Shown: positions 1 to 6,989 of the stretch, piece by piece
Layout of the letters: each line of letters opens with the position of its first letter
Position numbering within the stretch: position 1 is the first letter of the stretch
Made by a program: the position numbers and the translations under genes
Notes under the pieces: generated by a model
What the model saw: the letters and a program-made list of their open reading frames with translations, nothing else
Told to the model about the DNA's origin: nothing
Databases searched by the model: none
Assembly: GCA_018063245.1 (NCBI GenBank)
Contig: JAGPBS010000009.1
Coordinates: forward strand, 14,652-49,335
Direction: 5' to 3'
Source: Alphaproteobacteria bacterium
Lineage (GTDB): Bacteria > Pseudomonadota > Alphaproteobacteria > JAGPBS01
DNA length: 34,684 nucleotides

Positions 1-127
1 TCTATATCATCAAGCCCCAGGGCTTCTCGGAGGCCCTGGGACTTGATGTCCGCCTGTAACAAGAGTGCGCGCACCTCATCTGGTAGGTTTAAATGAAGGG
101 GCAGGCCCGCAAGTCCACCCCAAATCC
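1..127. repeat. Direct repeat, left copy (reverse transcriptase 3'-end fragment)
   Basis: These 127 bases are identical to 1011-1137, at an offset of 1010. In the right copy they encode, on the minus strand, residues near the C-terminus of the reverse transcriptase, so this left copy is a detached piece of that gene. Identity stops sharply after the shared CAAATCC. The left limit is not visible because the window begins inside or at the edge of the repeat. A 13-bp hairpin lies at 11-45. Confidence 0.95.
11..45 (-). other. 13-bp hairpin in left repeat copy
   Basis: Arms 11-23 (CAAGCCCCAGGGC) and 33-45 (GCCCTGGGACTTG) are inverted repeats around a 9-base loop. In RNA of the minus-strand sense (the sense of the reverse transcriptase gene) the single non-identical position becomes a U-G pair, so all 13 pairs can form. 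In the plus sense it would be a C-A mismatch. There is no T-tract directly after it, so it does not look like a plain terminator. Confidence 0.7.
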
Positions 128-132
128 GTCTT

Positions 133-149
133 GCTGAACTCGTTTCAGC
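133..149. repeat. Short palindrome (GCTGAA/TTCAGC)
   Basis: A 6-bp perfect inverted repeat with a 5-base spacer sits immediately next to the breakpoint where the 127-bp repeat ends. Its core, CTGAACTCGTTTCAG, resembles interspersed palindromes I recall from alphaproteobacterial genomes. That resemblance is from memory and was not searched. Confidence 0.5.
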
Positions 150-164
150 ATCTCTCTGCCATTT

Positions 165-232
165 TGACACTCAGATAATGTAACTTATTGAAAACAAAGT
201 CTATATTTGTTTACAATACAAACAAAGTGTCA
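165..232 (+). promoter_or_regulatory. Candidate upstream activator site with nested dyads
   Basis: TGACACT (165-171) and AGTGTCA (226-232) form an outer perfect 7-bp inverted repeat. Inside it TTTGTTT (206-212) and AAACAAA (220-226) form a second. AAACAAAGT also occurs twice directly (192-200 and 220-228), 28 bases apart. The cluster lies about 75-140 bases upstream of the -24 element of a sigma-54 promoter. Enhancer-binding proteins of this sigma factor usually bind paired dyads at such a distance. Which activator binds here is unknown; in known PEP-CTERM systems it is often the PrsR response regulator. Confidence 0.5.
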
Positions 233-305
233 TGTTTTTTTACAGACCCTCCTCCAATTTGAAGCTAAAAGTTATTAACTCATTGATTTTATTAGATAAT
301 GTACG

Positions 306-321
306 TGGCACGCTTCTTGCA
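306..321 (+). promoter_or_regulatory. Sigma-54 (-24/-12) promoter
   Basis: TGGCAC (306-311), five bases, then TTGCA (317-321) matches the consensus TGGCAC-N5-TTGC almost perfectly, with the diagnostic GG (307-308) and GC (319-320) separated by ten bases. Transcription would begin near 332, leaving an untranslated leader of about 87 bases before the start at 419. The gene also has a good Shine-Dalgarno sequence, AAGGAG at 406-411. Control of PEP-CTERM genes by this sigma factor is known from other bacteria. Confidence 0.85.
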
Positions 322-418
322 GTAAGAAAAGGAAGGAGGCATTGGGAGAATAGGCCTTTCCAACCTCACACCATCATAGAGAGATTTAACTCTTGATAAG
401 ATATGAAGGAGACTTTAA

Positions 419-997
419 ATGATGACATATACATCTAAAATTTTGATTCTTTTTGCTCTGATATTCATGGTTGGGGGATTGACGCAAAGGGCAGAGGCAG
501 CCCTCTCTATTCATTACACCAGTGGTAATGGCTTTGCCTGGGCCAACCCTTTTCATAATGATTTATTGAATAAGACTTATAGTGACCAATTGGCGGCGAT
601 GGCCCCCGATTATACTTTCGCGACATTAGACCAGGTCAAAGCCGCGGCGGTTTCCGATGGATACGGAGGAGACCTAGCCGGAGTGACCAGTTGGTTGGCA
701 GTTAAATTTTTTGCAGGCGTCAATCCGAGTGATAGCGGTGTGCCATGCGGAGCCCCTGATGGTTGTGACATAAGATTGGGCGACAGAGTTGGCACATTTT
801 ATGGGTACGCGCTCTACGCGGACTTCGGGATATATGATTATGATGTGGCGAGCGATATTTATGTTGGCAATAGTTATTATAGCATAGGCGCCCTTGTATT
901 CAAACAGGCCCCCGAACCGACCCTCACGCTCCTTTTAGGAGGCAGTCTCATGGGGCTGGGCTATGTGGCTTATCAGCGCAGGAAGGCTTTGGCTTAA
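419..997 (+). CDS. Secreted PEP-CTERM-type protein of unknown function
   Basis: The 192-residue protein starts with a Sec signal peptide (residues 1-28, hydrophobic core, cleavage probably after AEA). It ends with the three-part PEP-CTERM sorting signal: Pro-Glu-Pro at 165-167, a hydrophobic segment of about 17 residues, and a basic QRRK tail. Such signals are recognised by an exosortase that processes the protein at the cell envelope; none is encoded in this window. The middle is rich in Gly, Tyr, Ala and Asp, with one Cys pair (C110, C116) that could form a disulfide. I do not recognise a fold. The start has AAGGAG seven bases upstream; ATG codons stand at 419 and 422. It lies between two direct repeats, and its last 63 bases overlap the reverse transcriptase gene on the other strand. 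Base composition looks richer in G+C than most neighbours, consistent with acquisition by transfer. Confidence 0.85.
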   Translation: MMTYTSKILILFALIFMVGGLTQRAEAALSIHYTSGNGFAWANPFHNDLLNKTYSDQLAAMAPDYTFATLDQVKAAAVSDGYGGDLAGVTSWLAVKFFAGVNPSDSGVPCGAPDGCDIRLGDRVGTFYGYALYADFGIYDYDVASDIYVGNSYYSIGALVFKQAPEPTLTLLLGGSLMGLGYVAYQRRKALA

Positions 998-2077
998 GGA
1001 GAAAGTCATATCTATATCATCAAGCCCCAGGGCTTCTCGGAGGCCCTGGGACTTGATGTCCGCCTGTAACAAGAGTGCGCGCACCTCATCTGGTAGGTTT
1101 AAATGAAGGGGCAGGCCCGCAAGTCCACCCCAAATCCAGCCTTTCCATCGCTTGAGATAGGACTCAAGAGAAAAAGGCTTTTTCGACCTTTGATGCTTTA
1201 AGGTCTGACCTTTCCTCTGTTGCTCTAAAAGCTGAGCCAATTTCTCTTGGAATGATTTGAAGTGTCGATTCGATGGGCTAAGCTTTCCTTTGTAAAAGGC
1301 ATAGCCCAAAAAATCAAATCCGCGTGCAATCCGGCCAATAGTGGTCTTATCCGGATGGCATATCATGTTTAAATCAGTAAAAATTGTCTTTAATTCTTTG
1401 ATGGCTTTCTTTAATCTCCATCTTGTTTTGGTCATGATGAGAATATCATCCATATAGCGAATATAAAAAAGATTCTGCTTTTCAAAATGCTGATCAAGCT
1501 CATAAAGATAAAAGCTCGCAATTAAAGGAGAAAGAGGACAGCCCGCAGAGATCCCCCGCTCAATATCTTGGTATGTCCCGCCCCATTCAACAACCCGCTT
1601 TAAGTAAAACCATAAAAGGCGCTGGAGTCTTTTATCTTTGACATAGGCGCATAACTTCTCATAGAGAATCACATGATCAATTGATTCGTAATAAGAATGA
1701 ACATCAGTGCGAAAGACAAATTGATAAGGGGCTTGATGAGTAAAGACCTCTTCAACGGTTTGCTTCAGACCCCCATGGTTCTTAAGATGCGTGCAGCGAG
1801 AGGAGCTTGGTAAAACCTCCGCCAAGGCGCAAGACAGGGCTTTCAGAACAACGGCATCTCTGGCTGACCAGAGCAACACAAACTGCCCATCTTTTTTCTC
1901 AATCTTTTGCTGCGGCGCAAAGCTAAACTCATCCTGAGTGAGTTCTTTGATCAGCTTTGTCTTTTCTGTTGCCCAGTATCGCTTCAGATCAAATATATCC
2001 CCATGGTCCGGAAAACGATCCCTTGTTTTGAAAAGATGCTCAAAGGATGGCTCGATGTGCTGAAGAAGCTGTTTCAA
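935..2077 (-). CDS. Reverse transcriptase, group II-intron-like, free-standing
   Basis: The 380-residue protein is an RNA-directed DNA polymerase. It has the catalytic first Asp in RTDVHSYYESIDH (D125), the GISAGCPLSPL motif (175-185), the YMDD active site (208-211) and the FDFLGYAF block (254-261), followed by a short thumb-like helical region with YLKRWKGWIW. The motif-4 sequence ends in SP, as in group II intron and related enzymes, not in SQ as in diversity-generating retroelements. No maturase X, HNH or Cas1 domain is visible and no intron RNA was recognised around it. It starts with TTG at 2077, since no in-frame ATG lies between there and an upstream stop near 2110; no clear Shine-Dalgarno is present. 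Residues encoded by 1011-1137 are duplicated at 1-127, and the final 25 or so residues read through sequence antisense to the PEP-CTERM gene. The natural C-terminus may therefore have been replaced. Function unknown. Confidence 0.9.
   Translation of the reverse strand: MKQLLQHIEPSFEHLFKTRDRFPDHGDIFDLKRYWATEKTKLIKELTQDEFSFAPQQKIEKKDGQFVLLWSARDAVVLKALSCALAEVLPSSSRCTHLKNHGGLKQTVEEVFTHQAPYQFVFRTDVHSYYESIDHVILYEKLCAYVKDKRLQRLLWFYLKRVVEWGGTYQDIERGISAGCPLSPLIASFYLYELDQHFEKQNLFYIRYMDDILIMTKTRWRLKKAIKELKTIFTDLNMICHPDKTTIGRIARGFDFLGYAFYKGKLSPSNRHFKSFQEKLAQLLEQQRKGQTLKHQRSKKPFSLESYLKRWKGWIWGGLAGLPLHLNLPDEVRALLLQADIKSQGLREALGLDDIDMTFSLSQSLPALISHIAQPHETAS
1011..1137. repeat. Direct repeat, right copy, inside the reverse transcriptase gene
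   Basis: Identical over 127 bases to the start of the window. On the minus strand it encodes the reverse transcriptase from about WIWGGL to GLDDID. It contains the same hairpin as the left copy, at 1021-1055. The two copies in the same orientation enclose the PEP-CTERM gene, so recombination between them would delete or duplicate a 1010-bp unit. Confidence 0.95.
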
Positions 2078-2139
2078 ATGGTTTTTAAGGGTTGTTTTTG
2101 TTTTGCATTGTCAAGAAGGAAGAGACAAACTCCCTCCTC

Positions 2140-2193
2140 AAAAGCGGACATTTCTATCTTGCTCAAACAGGACATTATCATTTTGCTGCTACA
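2140..2193 (-). mobile_element. Insertion-sequence terminal inverted repeat (solo or remnant)
   Basis: These 54 bases match the reverse complement of 34559-34612 at 52 positions, and the outer end reads TGTAG on the minus strand. They are one end of the IS type that begins at the right edge of the window. No transposase gene follows within the element; the reverse transcriptase gene starts about 60 bases further inside. It may be the left end of an IS whose body was lost or replaced, or the right end of an IS once lying to the left. Confidence 0.8.
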
Positions 2194-2258
2194 ATAAGAA
2201 CTATTCCCTTGCCTCTATCTTGAATCCTTTTTAGGATGAAAGAAAACAGGATGATAAA

Positions 2259-3110
2259 GTGGAAAGTTTAATTTTTGAAGCTCTCAAATATCCAATCGTT
2301 ATTCTTTTACTCACCGGGCTTCTCGGCGGTATTGTTGCAGGCATGCTTGGTGTTGGCGGCGGCATCATTATTGTGCCTGTTCTCTACTTCCTTTTAAAAT
2401 CTCAAGGATATGAGCCTAATGTCATCATGCATCTTGCTGTTGCAACATCTTTATCTGTGATGATTGTCACATCTATTTTTTCGACGCATGCGCACTACAA
2501 TAAGGGCGCGATCAAAATGAAAATCTTCAAACGCTGGGCTCCTTATTTGGCTTTTGGTGTTTTGGCTGGCTCTCTTTCCTCTCGCTATTATTCTGGCTCT
2601 GCTCTTGTCATCCTTTTTGCAATTTTTGCTCTTCTCTCGGCTGTCCGGATGGGATTTTTCCCCTCACAACCCTATCTCAAAAAGAAACACAGACCTATAC
2701 GCCGATTCAAAGGACCCGTGCGATACCTCGTCATTTTTTCTGTTGGCTTCTTTTCATCACTCATGGGGATCGGCGGCGGCACCTTTACAATCCCACTTCT
2801 GGTCCTCATGGGATCATCCATGCATCAAGCGATTGGAACCTCTGCGAGCTTTGGATTGTTTATTTCATTCTTTGGCACCTTTGGTTTTGCTTATAGTGGA
2901 TTTCCTGAATATGGATTTAATTGGCCTCAACTTGGCTATATACAACTAGACAAAGCCTTATGGCTTTCAGTCACATCAATGATTGGAGCCAAAATCGGAG
3001 CTTACCTCACTCACAAAACAGACCATCTTCTATTACAACGTCTTTTTGCTTTCTTTTTAGGGCTCACTGCCCTTAGAATGGCTTGGGACTTTATAAAGGT
3101 TTGGATTTAA
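2259..3110 (+). CDS. TauE/SafE-family (DUF81) sulfite/organosulfur exporter-like permease
   Basis: A 283-residue inner-membrane protein with about eight hydrophobic segments. It shows the internal duplication typical of the TauE/SafE family: a glycine-rich motif MLGVGGGIIIVP near residue 30 and a second, MGIGGGTFTIP, near residue 170. Family members are thought to export sulfite, sulfoacetate or similar anions, but the substrate here cannot be told from sequence. The start is GTG at 2259, with CAGGA just upstream. The stop codon directly abuts the ATG of the next gene, so the two are almost certainly translated from one message. Confidence 0.85.
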   Translation: MESLIFEALKYPIVILLLTGLLGGIVAGMLGVGGGIIIVPVLYFLLKSQGYEPNVIMHLAVATSLSVMIVTSIFSTHAHYNKGAIKMKIFKRWAPYLAFGVLAGSLSSRYYSGSALVILFAIFALLSAVRMGFFPSQPYLKKKHRPIRRFKGPVRYLVIFSVGFFSSLMGIGGGTFTIPLLVLMGSSMHQAIGTSASFGLFISFFGTFGFAYSGFPEYGFNWPQLGYIQLDKALWLSVTSMIGAKIGAYLTHKTDHLLLQRLFAFFLGLTALRMAWDFIKVWI

Positions 3111-4334
3111 ATGACCGCACTGCTAAATCTCTGGGAAAAAGATACTTACATTCACACGCCTGAGGAAGTGATAACCGCACTTACAGAAATCAATAGGCTT
3201 TTCATCAATAATAACATCGATGAAGCATTTGTGCTATGTGCAAAAGCTCTAGAATCCTACCCACGCAACAGAGATGTCCTCATCCGCATGGCATCTCTCT
3301 ATGATGCAAAGCGCGACTATCGAAACTCAATCATCATCCATTTAAGAATGATACGCCTTTTCCCGAATGGAACCAACCTCTCTGTCCATTTGGGCATCAT
3401 TATGAAAAAACATGGTTGGTATCGTTTTGGCATCAATCGTTCTTTACATTGGATGAAAAGCGTCAACCAAAACCTAACTGATCTCCATCACTATCCAACC
3501 TTCTGGATGGGTGAAGCACTCACCCACAAATCAATCCGCATCCATGCAGATCGTGGATACGGAGATCTGATCCACTTTTTTCCGGTCATCTTTGATTTGC
3601 TCGAGCGTGAAAAAGCTATCGTCCATCTCCATGCTCGCAAACCCATTCGCACCTTATTTGAAGGATCATACCAACATCCTAATCTCTTTTATTATGAAGA
3701 CTCATCTGAATTGCCTCATACAGATTATTTCTCTACCTATATCTCAGCCTTCTATGCCTTCTTCCTAAAGAAAAATCAAAAATGGGCTGAGATCGATTGG
3801 CACATCGACTATCTTCATCCTTCTCAGACGCACCTCACCAAATGGAGTCACCTTCTTACCAAAACAAATAAATATAAAATTGGACTCTGCTGGGCAGGAT
3901 CTGCTGAGCATGAACAAGATGATATTCGCAGCTTCCCTTTAGATGAACTCATCCCTCATCTCGACTCTTTTCAATCTCACTGTGATTTTTATGCATTGGG
4001 ACTCCGGCAAGATGACAAATGGGAAAGAAAAAACCCACAAGGCACCATTCAAGTTCATGATCTACGAAAAAACATCATTGATTTTCAGGATAGTGCTGCT
4101 TTTATCAAACAATTAGATTGCATTATTTCTGTTTGCACGGCTGAAGCTCATCTTGCAGGAGCCTTAGGGGTAAAAACAATCTTGTGTCTTTCTTATGACC
4201 ATTGCTGGCGCTGGCCTAAAACAGAGGAAAAAAGCCACTTTTATCCATCCATTGAGATCATCAGGCAAGAACAATACGGTAATTGGAAGAGTGTCTTTAC
4301 TAAAATTAAGAGTAAATTAACATTACTTCGTTAA
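3111..4334 (+). CDS. TPR protein with a GT-B (heptosyltransferase-like) glycosyltransferase domain
   Basis: The 407-residue protein has no signal peptide. Residues about 20-125 are helical with tetratricopeptide-like spacing (INRLFINNNIDEAFVLCAKA, then YDAKRDYRNSIIIHLRMI). The remainder resembles the C-terminal domain of bacterial TPR-glycosyltransferases related to family GT9. It has GYGDLIHF, KIGLCWAGSAEH with DIRSFPLDEL, and near the end CIISVCTAEAHLAGALGVKT followed by HCWRWP. In that family the last block binds the nucleotide sugar and the histidine is conserved. The likely role is transfer of a sugar to a cell-surface or protein acceptor, which remains undetermined. Its coupling to the preceding permease is by zero spacing only; no functional link is evident. 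Confidence 0.8.
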   Translation: MTALLNLWEKDTYIHTPEEVITALTEINRLFINNNIDEAFVLCAKALESYPRNRDVLIRMASLYDAKRDYRNSIIIHLRMIRLFPNGTNLSVHLGIIMKKHGWYRFGINRSLHWMKSVNQNLTDLHHYPTFWMGEALTHKSIRIHADRGYGDLIHFFPVIFDLLEREKAIVHLHARKPIRTLFEGSYQHPNLFYYEDSSELPHTDYFSTYISAFYAFFLKKNQKWAEIDWHIDYLHPSQTHLTKWSHLLTKTNKYKIGLCWAGSAEHEQDDIRSFPLDELIPHLDSFQSHCDFYALGLRQDDKWERKNPQGTIQVHDLRKNIIDFQDSAAFIKQLDCIISVCTAEAHLAGALGVKTILCLSYDHCWRWPKTEEKSHFYPSIEIIRQEQYGNWKSVFTKIKSKLTLLR

Positions 4335-4421
4335 ATAGTAAGATAACTACAAAAATCACTTGTCGATCACGTAGAAACAAGTAATGATTAAACATAAGAT
4401 ACGTAAAACAGGATATAGGCC

Positions 4422-5780
4422 ATGAAAAAGACCCATCTTAAAACTTTTACACTTATAACAGCTCTCTCTTGCGCACCAATCTCTGCAGCTCTTGCGGATG
4501 AATATCAAGCCACTGCACACAAAGCCTCAGAGTCTCCGAATAGCTCATCATTCAGACAGAGTGATCTTCATCTCTATATTAGCGGTTATGTAAAATTTTT
4601 AGCTGGTTTTTATGATTCAAAATATCAAAACGAAAACCACCGTGAGTTTTTAACGGCCTCCGAAATTCATTTTGATGCTGTTCGTGAAGCTGCAAATGGC
4701 GTTGAGTATAGTGCTTTTATTCAACTCAGAACATCGACTGATGATAGATTGAATGCAGATAAAGTACATATGTCTGTCAAGACAAGATGTGGTTTAGTTG
4801 ATATGGGTGATAATGATGGCGCTTCTGATTTGCTTGCTTACTATGCACCTAATCTTGGTTTTGGTCAAGCTGTTGATGGATTCGGACAAAGCGTTGATGC
4901 TGACTTTACAAGCTTTGTTGATGGAGCAAGTGCTGCTCAAATTGGTCCAAAAGCGCTTGATACTGAAGCTGCTACAAAAATCACGTACCTCAGCCCTAGA
5001 TTATATGGACTGCGTGTTGGTATTTCCTATGTTCCTGAATTTGACAAAGGGGAAAATATTGTCAGAACCAAAAGAGATGACCTCAGTGCCACATCTCCAG
5101 GTCCATCACAAAACCCACAGGCATTGAATCGTAATTTGATAGATTATGTACAACCAAATCAAGATGGCAACAGAGACCCAAATAACGACAACTTTACACG
5201 CGGCAATTCAGAAGCCTTCTTCACACGTTCATTTAGAGACATTATTGAAGTTGGCGCTAACTACAATAAAGAATTCAACGACGTCATGTATCGAATCTCC
5301 GCTGGTTATGTACACGGGGAAAACAAAAAACCAACAACAGCTGCTGACCGCAGAAAAGACATCAACGCTTGGAGTGTTGGTGCAGAAATTGATTTCAACA
5401 GAAACTTCCGCATTGGGGGATCATATGTTGACAATCAGCATTCTGGTCAATTAAAAAGACTCCACAGTCAAGATCGTAAAGCCTTCAACTTTGGTGCTGT
5501 TTATGAATCTGGCCCATGGGGTGTTTCTGGTAACTTTATTACTGAAGATCTAGGCGGTTCTAACACACATGGATCTGGTAAATATAACGCTTTCGGTTTG
5601 GGCGCAACTTACCAACTTGCACCTGGCATCATGGTTGGATCTGACTTGGTCTTCTATGAAAGAAAATTTGGTCGTGATCCTGCAAATCCATCAAGAAGCA
5701 TTGCACCGAGCGGACTACCCGCTAACAAGCATAAAGACAAAGGTTATGTATGGCTTGTTGGTACTGAACTCGACTTCTAA
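4422..5780 (+). CDS. Outer-membrane porin (paralogue 1)
   Basis: A 452-residue Gram-negative porin with a Sec signal peptide (about 1-25, cleavage after ALA), alternating amphipathic strands and a C-terminal aromatic residue (GTELDF), the signal read by the BAM machinery. Its start, GYVKFLAGFYDSKYQNENHR, is typical of alphaproteobacterial general porins. It shares long near-identical blocks with the porin at 33163 (LIDYVQPNQDGNRDP, YQLAPGIMVGSDLVFYERKF, GYVWLVGT) and less with the one at 6990. Relative to the latter it has an insertion with FGQSVDADF near residue 160. It would form a trimeric channel for small hydrophilic solutes. AGGA lies a few bases before the start, and an intrinsic terminator follows at 5826. 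Confidence 0.9.
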   Translation: MKKTHLKTFTLITALSCAPISAALADEYQATAHKASESPNSSSFRQSDLHLYISGYVKFLAGFYDSKYQNENHREFLTASEIHFDAVREAANGVEYSAFIQLRTSTDDRLNADKVHMSVKTRCGLVDMGDNDGASDLLAYYAPNLGFGQAVDGFGQSVDADFTSFVDGASAAQIGPKALDTEAATKITYLSPRLYGLRVGISYVPEFDKGENIVRTKRDDLSATSPGPSQNPQALNRNLIDYVQPNQDGNRDPNNDNFTRGNSEAFFTRSFRDIIEVGANYNKEFNDVMYRISAGYVHGENKKPTTAADRRKDINAWSVGAEIDFNRNFRIGGSYVDNQHSGQLKRLHSQDRKAFNFGAVYESGPWGVSGNFITEDLGGSNTHGSGKYNAFGLGATYQLAPGIMVGSDLVFYERKFGRDPANPSRSIAPSGLPANKHKDKGYVWLVGTELDF

Positions 5781-5825
5781 GATAAATATAAGAGCTCAAT
5801 CAAGTAACAATTTTATTGTAGAAAT

Positions 5826-5846
5826 GGCCCCCTCAAAGGGCCTTTT
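5826..5846 (+). terminator. Intrinsic terminator of porin 1
   Basis: GGCCC (5826-5830), a 7-base loop and GGGCC (5838-5842) run straight into TTTT and a T-rich tail. It lies 45 bases after the porin stop codon. Confidence 0.8.
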
Positions 5847-6017
5847 CTATTTTAATTTGTAAAAATGCCAAAACACCTTAATAAATTCTTAAAATATCAC
5901 TTGATTATTTTAATTTATGTGATATTATAACTAAACAAAATTATATTTATTATTTTAATAAATAAATTCGAGAAATCTTAATTTTACAATCGTGTATAGC
6001 ACATCGGATGATTTCAT

Positions 6018-6872
6018 ATGAAAAAACAAGCAATTATGCTCTTTCACGGCCTTTGGAGCACACCGACTGAATTTGGTTTTATGGTTAAACTCTTAAAAGC
6101 AAAAGGCTTTGATGTATTAACACCTCAAGCACGCACTTATGGGCAATGCGATGATGGCCCCCTTACAACGACGTACCATGATTGGATCAATGAAGTAAGG
6201 GATCTCTATCTAAACGCCAAAAAAGAATATGAGACTGTCTATGTCAGTGGCCTTTGTATCGGTTCATCTCTCGCTTTAGCGCTTGCGGCGCTTCCTGATT
6301 TTGACTCAGAGAATGACATGATCTTCAGCCTTTCAGCCACAATGCATTTCGATGGCTGGGACATTCCTTTTGCTGGAGAATATTTGTTTAAAGGCTTCTA
6401 CTTTTTCCATCGTTATTTTAATTTAATGCCAAACTGGCGCTATGTTGAAGATGCGCCTTATGGTATCAAAGATCCTAAAATGCAGAGATTGATCCGCATG
6501 AGTTTTCGCAATATGACAAAATCTGAGGAAGACTCTTACGCAACACCAGCTCGATATGTGCATCAGGCCTTAAAGCTTGGCAAATATCTTAAAAAGAATC
6601 TGCAAAAAATAACTGCACCTCTCTTGATTTGTCATGCAAAAGAAGACGAGACAGCGAGTCCACGCAATGCTTGCATCATTGAAAACCTTGTCTCATCAGC
6701 CATCTCACGAAAGGTTCTGCTCAAAAATAGCTATCATATGATCACCCTTGATAGCGAAAGAGAGAGACTTGCTCATGAGATTAGTCACTTTATTGCTTTT
6801 GTGAATGAAATGCGCTCATCAAGAGATGTAAAACAAAAGCAAGAAGCCAACCGCAATCAATTAGCAGCATAG
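6018..6872 (+). CDS. Alpha/beta hydrolase with a GxCxG nucleophile elbow
   Basis: The 284-residue protein has an alpha/beta hydrolase fold of the carboxylesterase type, without a signal peptide. LFHGLWSTP near residue 8 is the oxyanion-hole loop. The nucleophile elbow reads GLCIG (78-82), with Cys80 where most esterases have Ser. The acid is probably Asp210 in AKEDETASP and the base His240 in SYHMITLD. Dienelactone hydrolase also uses Cys at this place, and I recall relatives of this particular protein with GLCMG, so the Cys may be a family trait and not a defect. Substrate unknown. It stands alone between two porins that read toward each other; the upstream 170 bases are very AT-rich and likely hold its promoter. 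Confidence 0.8.
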   Translation: MKKQAIMLFHGLWSTPTEFGFMVKLLKAKGFDVLTPQARTYGQCDDGPLTTTYHDWINEVRDLYLNAKKEYETVYVSGLCIGSSLALALAALPDFDSENDMIFSLSATMHFDGWDIPFAGEYLFKGFYFFHRYFNLMPNWRYVEDAPYGIKDPKMQRLIRMSFRNMTKSEEDSYATPARYVHQALKLGKYLKKNLQKITAPLLICHAKEDETASPRNACIIENLVSSAISRKVLLKNSYHMITLDSERERLAHEISHFIAFVNEMRSSRDVKQKQEANRNQLAA

Positions 6873-6939
6873 CTAAAATCCCCATACCTAAAGCCTAATG
6901 AAAGAGCTACTATCTAACGAACACGCAAGAGTAGACCAT

Positions 6940-6969
6940 AAAAAACCCCGGTCTCTGCCGGGGTTTTTT
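6940..6969. terminator. Bidirectional intrinsic terminator
   Basis: A CCCCGG/CCGGGG stem with a 6-base loop is flanked by six A on the left and six T on the right, so it can stop transcription from both the hydrolase gene (plus) and the porin gene (minus), whose ends face each other here. Confidence 0.93.
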
Positions 6970-6989
6970 ACGGTTTCCAGTCCTAACTT

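Noticed and set aside
1-1137. A diversity-generating retroelement, with the 127-bp repeats as template and variable repeats
   Set aside because: The copies are identical with no adenine-specific differences, they lie in RT coding sequence and not in the 3' end of the target gene, and the RT has SP where these systems have SQ.
935-2077. A group II intron
   Set aside because: I could not recognise domain V or the intron boundaries, and the protein lacks visible maturase and endonuclease domains. Only the RT family resemblance remains.
4341-4383. ACTTGT/ACAAGT inverted repeat before porin 1 as an operator
   Set aside because: Six-base arms with a 13-base gap are readily expected by chance in AT-rich sequence and nothing else supports a role.
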